A DNA stretch of 64,000 nucleotides, taken from assembly GCF_000817735.3 (NCBI RefSeq), contig NZ_JTJC03000006.1, positions 259,783-323,782 of the forward strand. The letters run 5' to 3'. The stretch is from Scytonema millei VB511283 (GTDB lineage: Bacteria > Cyanobacteriota > Cyanobacteriia > Cyanobacteriales > Chroococcidiopsidaceae). Below are positions 61,196 through 64,000 of the stretch, piece by piece. Made by a program: the position numbers and the translations under genes. The notes under the pieces were generated by a model. The model saw only the letters and a program-made list of their open reading frames with translations, did no database searches and was not told the origin of the DNA. The first letter of the stretch is position 1. Every line of letters begins with the position of its first letter.

Positions 61196-61823
61196 GGGTA
61201 ACGTCTAACTTGTCAGCAATACCAGCGATCCAGGTTTCGTCTTGCTTGGTATAGCTGCGAGGAGCATTTGCACCCAAGATCAGTACGCCTTGCTGACCGA
61301 TGGGTTGACAAATGACTCCTTGGGTGTTGTCCGGCAAGTAGTCAAATTCAAATCGTCCTGGGTAAACGCTCAAAGCAACCAAGTAAACTGGTTTGTGTTT
61401 TTCCAGCACCCGTTGGACGATCGCCCCTGGAGTCACTTCGACTTTCTCTGGTAAAATGCCGCGCCGCAGCAAAACTTTTCCTTGATAAAACACGATGAGC
61501 GATCGCGTGACGGTATTTGTCAATAACAGATAAGATGCCCATGCTAGTTCTGTCTTAACTGTTTCGGGCAAGTCTGGAGCCAACTCGAACTTTTGCTCGC
61601 CCACGAGTTCTACGGCATCCGGCAGGCGCGGTGCGACTTGCTGCCAAAGCAATCCAGTCAAAATTAACACCGCACTGACAATTGCCCCCAAAACATCCGA
61701 CCGTGCCTGAGTCACCGTCAGTTCCGGTGTCAGCAACCGATTGACCAACAGCAACACAGCACCTAATCCTCCTACCACGAGGGGTATTAGCCGTATAACT
61801 CGATTTGGATCTGGTTTAGCCAT
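61161..61823 (-). CDS. cofactor assembly of complex C subunit B (CCB2/CCB4-like)
   Basis: A protein of about 220 residues from MAKPDPNRVIRLIPLVVGGL at 61823; the ORF continues 43 codons upstream through tandem repeats, which I exclude. Two N-terminal membrane helices (about 12-30 and 45-62) are followed by a soluble domain with SLIVFYQGKVLLRRGIL and TQGVICQPIGQQGVLILGAN. It resembles the plastid/cyanobacterial CCB2/CCB4 proteins that attach heme ci to cytochrome b6. The last nine residues (FREQGAGSRE) are repeat-derived. Confidence 0.85.
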   Translation of the reverse strand: MAKPDPNRVIRLIPLVVGGLGAVLLLVNRLLTPELTVTQARSDVLGAIVSAVLILTGLLWQQVAPRLPDAVELVGEQKFELAPDLPETVKTELAWASYLLLTNTVTRSLIVFYQGKVLLRRGILPEKVEVTPGAIVQRVLEKHKPVYLVALSVYPGRFEFDYLPDNTQGVICQPIGQQGVLILGANAPRSYTKQDETWIAGIADKLDVTLFREQGAGSRE

Positions 61824-61965
61824 GTTGGAATGAGTAGTGAGTGGTGAGGAGTGAGGAGTGAGGAGTGAAGAAAGAAGGGTGTGGGGTCTACAATTTTGCT
61901 CTCTTCCTTGTCCCCCTTGTCTCCTTGTCCCCTTGTCCTCAAAATTAGCCACTATCCACCAACAT
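61824..61965. repeat. GGAGTGA and CTTGTCC tandem repeats
   Basis: GTGAGGA units (61840-61870) and TTGTCCC/TTGTCTC units (61909-61938) in the spacer between rpaB and the CCB-like gene. They create the false N-terminal extension of the CCB-like ORF. Confidence 0.8.
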
Positions 61966-62703
61966 TCACTCCTCTCCTGGTTCGATAATCCGTTGGAATA
62001 GATAACCCGTACCTCTAGCGGTAAGGATTAATTCTGGGTTACTAGGGTCGTCTTCTAGCTTCGCCCGCAGTCGCGAGATATGCACGTCAACTACGCGAGT
62101 GTCTACATGTCGTTCGGGCGTATAGCCCCAAACTTCCTGCAAGATTTCCGATCGCGAAAAGGCTTCCCCCGAACGGCTGACTAACAGCTCTAGCAAGCTA
62201 AATTCCATTCCAGTTAATCGAATCCGCTCGTCTCCTTTGTAAACCTGTCGCTTGTTCGTGTCAATTTTGATACTTCCTACTTGGATCACGCCAGAGCTAG
62301 GAATTCCCGAAGCACCTGTTTTATCTACCCGTCGCAATACCGAGCGAATGCGTGCTTCCAGTTCTTTCGGGGAAAATGGCTTGACTACGTAATCATCCGC
62401 ACCTAATTCCAGTCCGGTGATCCGATCGGCGACATCGCCCAGGGCTGTTAGCATAATAATTGGTACATCTGATTCCTTGCGTAGCTCTTGACACACGCCG
62501 TAGCCATCTAACTTCGGCATCATCACGTCCAAGACAACCAAATCTGGATCGGCTTTGCGAAATGTATCCAAAGCTTCCTCGCCGTCTGCTGCTGTCACGA
62601 CATCGTAACCAATCATCGACAGCCGCGTTTCTAAGATCCGCCGAATGCTGGCTTCGTCGTCCACGACTAGGATTTTTTCTTTATGACTTTCCAAATTTAC
62701 CAA
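61966..62703 (-). CDS. rpaB: response regulator RpaB (Ycf27)
   Basis: A 245-residue OmpR-type regulator. The receiver domain has VVDDEAS, phosphoacceptor Asp59 in LVVLDVMMPKLDGYG, Lys in YVVKPFSPKEL; the winged-helix DNA-binding domain follows with RLTGMEFSLLELLVSRSGEAFSRSEIL and RVVDVHISRLRAKLEDDP. Sequence is as expected for the essential cyanobacterial RpaB, which controls high-light, photosystem and redox genes through HLR1 sites together with kinase Hik33. It is divergent from radA. Confidence 0.95.
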   Translation of the reverse strand: MVNLESHKEKILVVDDEASIRRILETRLSMIGYDVVTAADGEEALDTFRKADPDLVVLDVMMPKLDGYGVCQELRKESDVPIIMLTALGDVADRITGLELGADDYVVKPFSPKELEARIRSVLRRVDKTGASGIPSSGVIQVGSIKIDTNKRQVYKGDERIRLTGMEFSLLELLVSRSGEAFSRSEILQEVWGYTPERHVDTRVVDVHISRLRAKLEDDPSNPELILTARGTGYLFQRIIEPGEE

Positions 62704-62881
62704 CGCTCCTTGAAACCAAACATTTTTGAATTTTAATTTTTAGTACTATTACATGAAGATCTTATCCCATTCAATCCATGTAAATTAGCCGAAATTCTCG
62801 CACTCACTTACTTTCAAGGTTTTTTAATATTTGCGGTTTTGCCAACAAAATTTAACTTAACGCAACAAAAGCACTAAACGA
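62704..62881. promoter_or_regulatory. rpaB-radA divergent promoter region
   Basis: A 178-base spacer. ATTACATG at 62748-62755 (plus strand) and AATTTACATG at 62786-62777 (minus strand) each resemble half of an HLR1 box (G/T)TTACA(T/A)(T/A), but they are not a proper direct repeat, so RpaB autoregulation is only a possibility. Confidence 0.4.
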
Positions 62882-64000
62882 ATGCCCAAACCCCGTACCT
62901 ATTTCGTTTGCAATGAATGTGGCGCAGAGTCGCCTCAGTGGTTTGGTAAGTGTCCTGCCTGCGGGACTTACAATTCCTTAGAAGAACAAATTACGAGTAC
63001 AACTCTCGGGACGCTACCAACTCGTGGGGTTAGCTGGCAGCAAACGCCGCAAAGCAATGGTAAATCGATCGCTAAAGCCGCAAAACCCCGCGCTTCTCTA
63101 ACTTTCGATCAAATTAGCGATCGCCAAGTGAGCCGCTGGTGTTCTGGCTATGACGAACTCGACCGAGTACTCGGTGGTGGTATTGTACCAGGTTCTATGG
63201 TTTTGATCGGCGGCGATCCGGGGATTGGCAAATCGACTTTGTTACTACAGGTTTCTAACCAACTCGCCCAAAACTATCGCATTCTCTACGTTTGCGGTGA
63301 AGAGTCGGGACAGCAAGTGAAGTTACGCGCTTCTCGTTTGGGTGTATCTAAATTTCAAAACTCTATAGAGGAATCAGATCCCCAGCTTCAAAACCAAGCG
63401 CCTAACGGTCATTTAGTTAACAATGGTAGTGCAAGAGCCGATTTATACGTTTTGCCAGAAACGGATCTCGAAGAAATACTGAGGGAAGTCGATTCGCTTA
63501 AACCCAATGTAGCTGTAATCGACAGTATCCAAACCGTCTATTTTCCCGCCTTGACTTCCGCCCCTGGTTCGGTGGCGCAGGTGCGAGAATGTACCTCAGC
63601 CCTGATGCAAGTGGCAAAACGGGAAGATATTACGATGTTAATTGTGGGACACGTTACCAAAGAAGGTGCGATCGCGGGTCCCAAAGTTTTAGAACATTTG
63701 GTAGATACAGTACTTTATTTTGAAGGCGATCGCTTCGCCTCCCATCGGTTGTTACGCACAGTCAAGAATCGCTTTGGCGCTACTCATGAAATTGGCATCT
63801 TTGAAATGATCGATCGCGGGTTGCGGGAAGTCGCCAACCCCTCAGAATTATTTCTCGGTAGCCGCGACGATCCTTCACCAGGGACGGCAATTGTAGTTGC
63901 TTGCGAAGGCACGCGCCCGATTGTGGTAGAGTTACAAGCCTTGGTCAGTCCCACCAGCTATGCTTCACCCCGTCGTTCTACCACGGGGATAGACTACAGC
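62882..64000 (+). CDS. radA: DNA repair protein RadA/Sms (5' part)
   Basis: The first 373 codons of RadA, a RecA-like branch-migration helicase in recombination repair; the gene runs off the right edge. It starts MPKPRTYFVCNECGAESPQW with a four-Cys zinc finger (CNECG, CPACG), then the Walker A GGDPGIGKSTLL, Walker B VIDSIQT, and the RadA-specific KNRFGATHEIGIFEM motif. Only the C-terminal Lon-like domain is partly missing. Divergent from rpaB. Confidence 0.96.
   Translation, partial: MPKPRTYFVCNECGAESPQWFGKCPACGTYNSLEEQITSTTLGTLPTRGVSWQQTPQSNGKSIAKAAKPRASLTFDQISDRQVSRWCSGYDELDRVLGGGIVPGSMVLIGGDPGIGKSTLLLQVSNQLAQNYRILYVCGEESGQQVKLRASRLGVSKFQNSIEESDPQLQNQAPNGHLVNNGSARADLYVLPETDLEEILREVDSLKPNVAVIDSIQTVYFPALTSAPGSVAQVRECTSALMQVAKREDITMLIVGHVTKEGAIAGPKVLEHLVDTVLYFEGDRFASHRLLRTVKNRFGATHEIGIFEMIDRGLREVANPSELFLGSRDDPSPGTAIVVACEGTRPIVVELQALVSPTSYASPRRSTTGIDYS

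Noticed and set aside
62748-62786. HLR1 box for RpaB autoregulation
   Set aside because: Two TTACAT-like half-sites are on opposite strands and too far apart to form the direct repeat expected for HLR1.

Overview
The window looks like chromosomal DNA from a cyanobacterium. It carries a chlorophyll-binding CP43-like antenna protein, two allophycocyanin subunits, light-dependent protochlorophyllide reductase, ferredoxin-dependent sulfite reductase, RpaB, a cyanobacterial-type RNase E and a CCB2/CCB4-like cytochrome assembly factor. The octamer GCGATCGC (HIP1) is very frequent, and heptanucleotide tandem repeats fill most gaps. Gene content and repeats suggest a Chroococcidiopsis-like or heterocystous-clade relative. 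That assignment is inference; no rRNA is present to test it. No insertion sequence, prophage or CRISPR array was seen.

Layout. 1-2391: the 5' end of an SMR transporter, a CsbD-like gene and a tRNA-dihydrouridine synthase. 2864-5519: a light-harvesting block, with an IsiA/CP43'-family gene (candidate isiX) converging on an allophycocyanin alpha/beta pair (candidate apcD4-apcB3). This is the gene set of the low-light photoacclimation (LoLiP) cluster. 6086-8797: tRNA-Asp, gltX and an aldo/keto reductase. 8971-13207: an accessory pocket with a SMI1/KNR4 protein, a DUF697-type GTPase, a DUF6888/DUF6887-like overlapping pair, an HNH nuclease and a MazF/PemK-type toxin with its antitoxin. 13379-25854: por, pheA, a DUF1997 gene, rnhB-rne-radical SAM, a STAS protein, clpS and a CPBP protease. 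26002-33486: a glycosyltransferase/aminotransferase pair, a pentapeptide-repeat protein, a DICT/HD-GYP-like sensor, a B12-type radical SAM protein and DUF1830. 33671-44443: DUF4079, sir with an unusual ribbon-helix-helix-like tail, an outer-membrane-like protein, gene remnants, cutA, a MutY-like glycosylase, an acidic HTH protein, coaD, a coiled-coil gene, an AI-2E family exporter and cysS. 44561-47613: a Uma2 nuclease, a DUF1778/GNAT toxin-antitoxin pair and a second GTPase.

47935-60532 is a coherent redox/fermentation region on the + strand: DUF4327, an Acg-type nitroreductase, hypF, hypC, nifJ (pyruvate:flavodoxin/ferredoxin oxidoreductase), a dihydroorotate-dehydrogenase-like gene, pfkA, hypD and hypE. 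It joins [NiFe]-hydrogenase maturation to glycolysis and pyruvate oxidation, as expected for dark or microoxic metabolism. hypA, hypB and hydrogenase structural genes are not in the window. A related sequence element precedes the DUF4327, nifJ and dihydroorotate-dehydrogenase-like genes. 60544-64000: a DUF456 protein, the CCB-like factor and rpaB on the minus strand, divergent from a radA that runs off the window.

The most unusual genome-scale signal is the intrusion of tandem repeats into reading frames. Conserved enzymes (nifJ three times, hypF, hypD, cysS, the TIGR03960-like radical SAM protein twice) carry in-frame blocks of repeat-derived low-complexity residues between domains. Several other genes end in repeat-derived tails.
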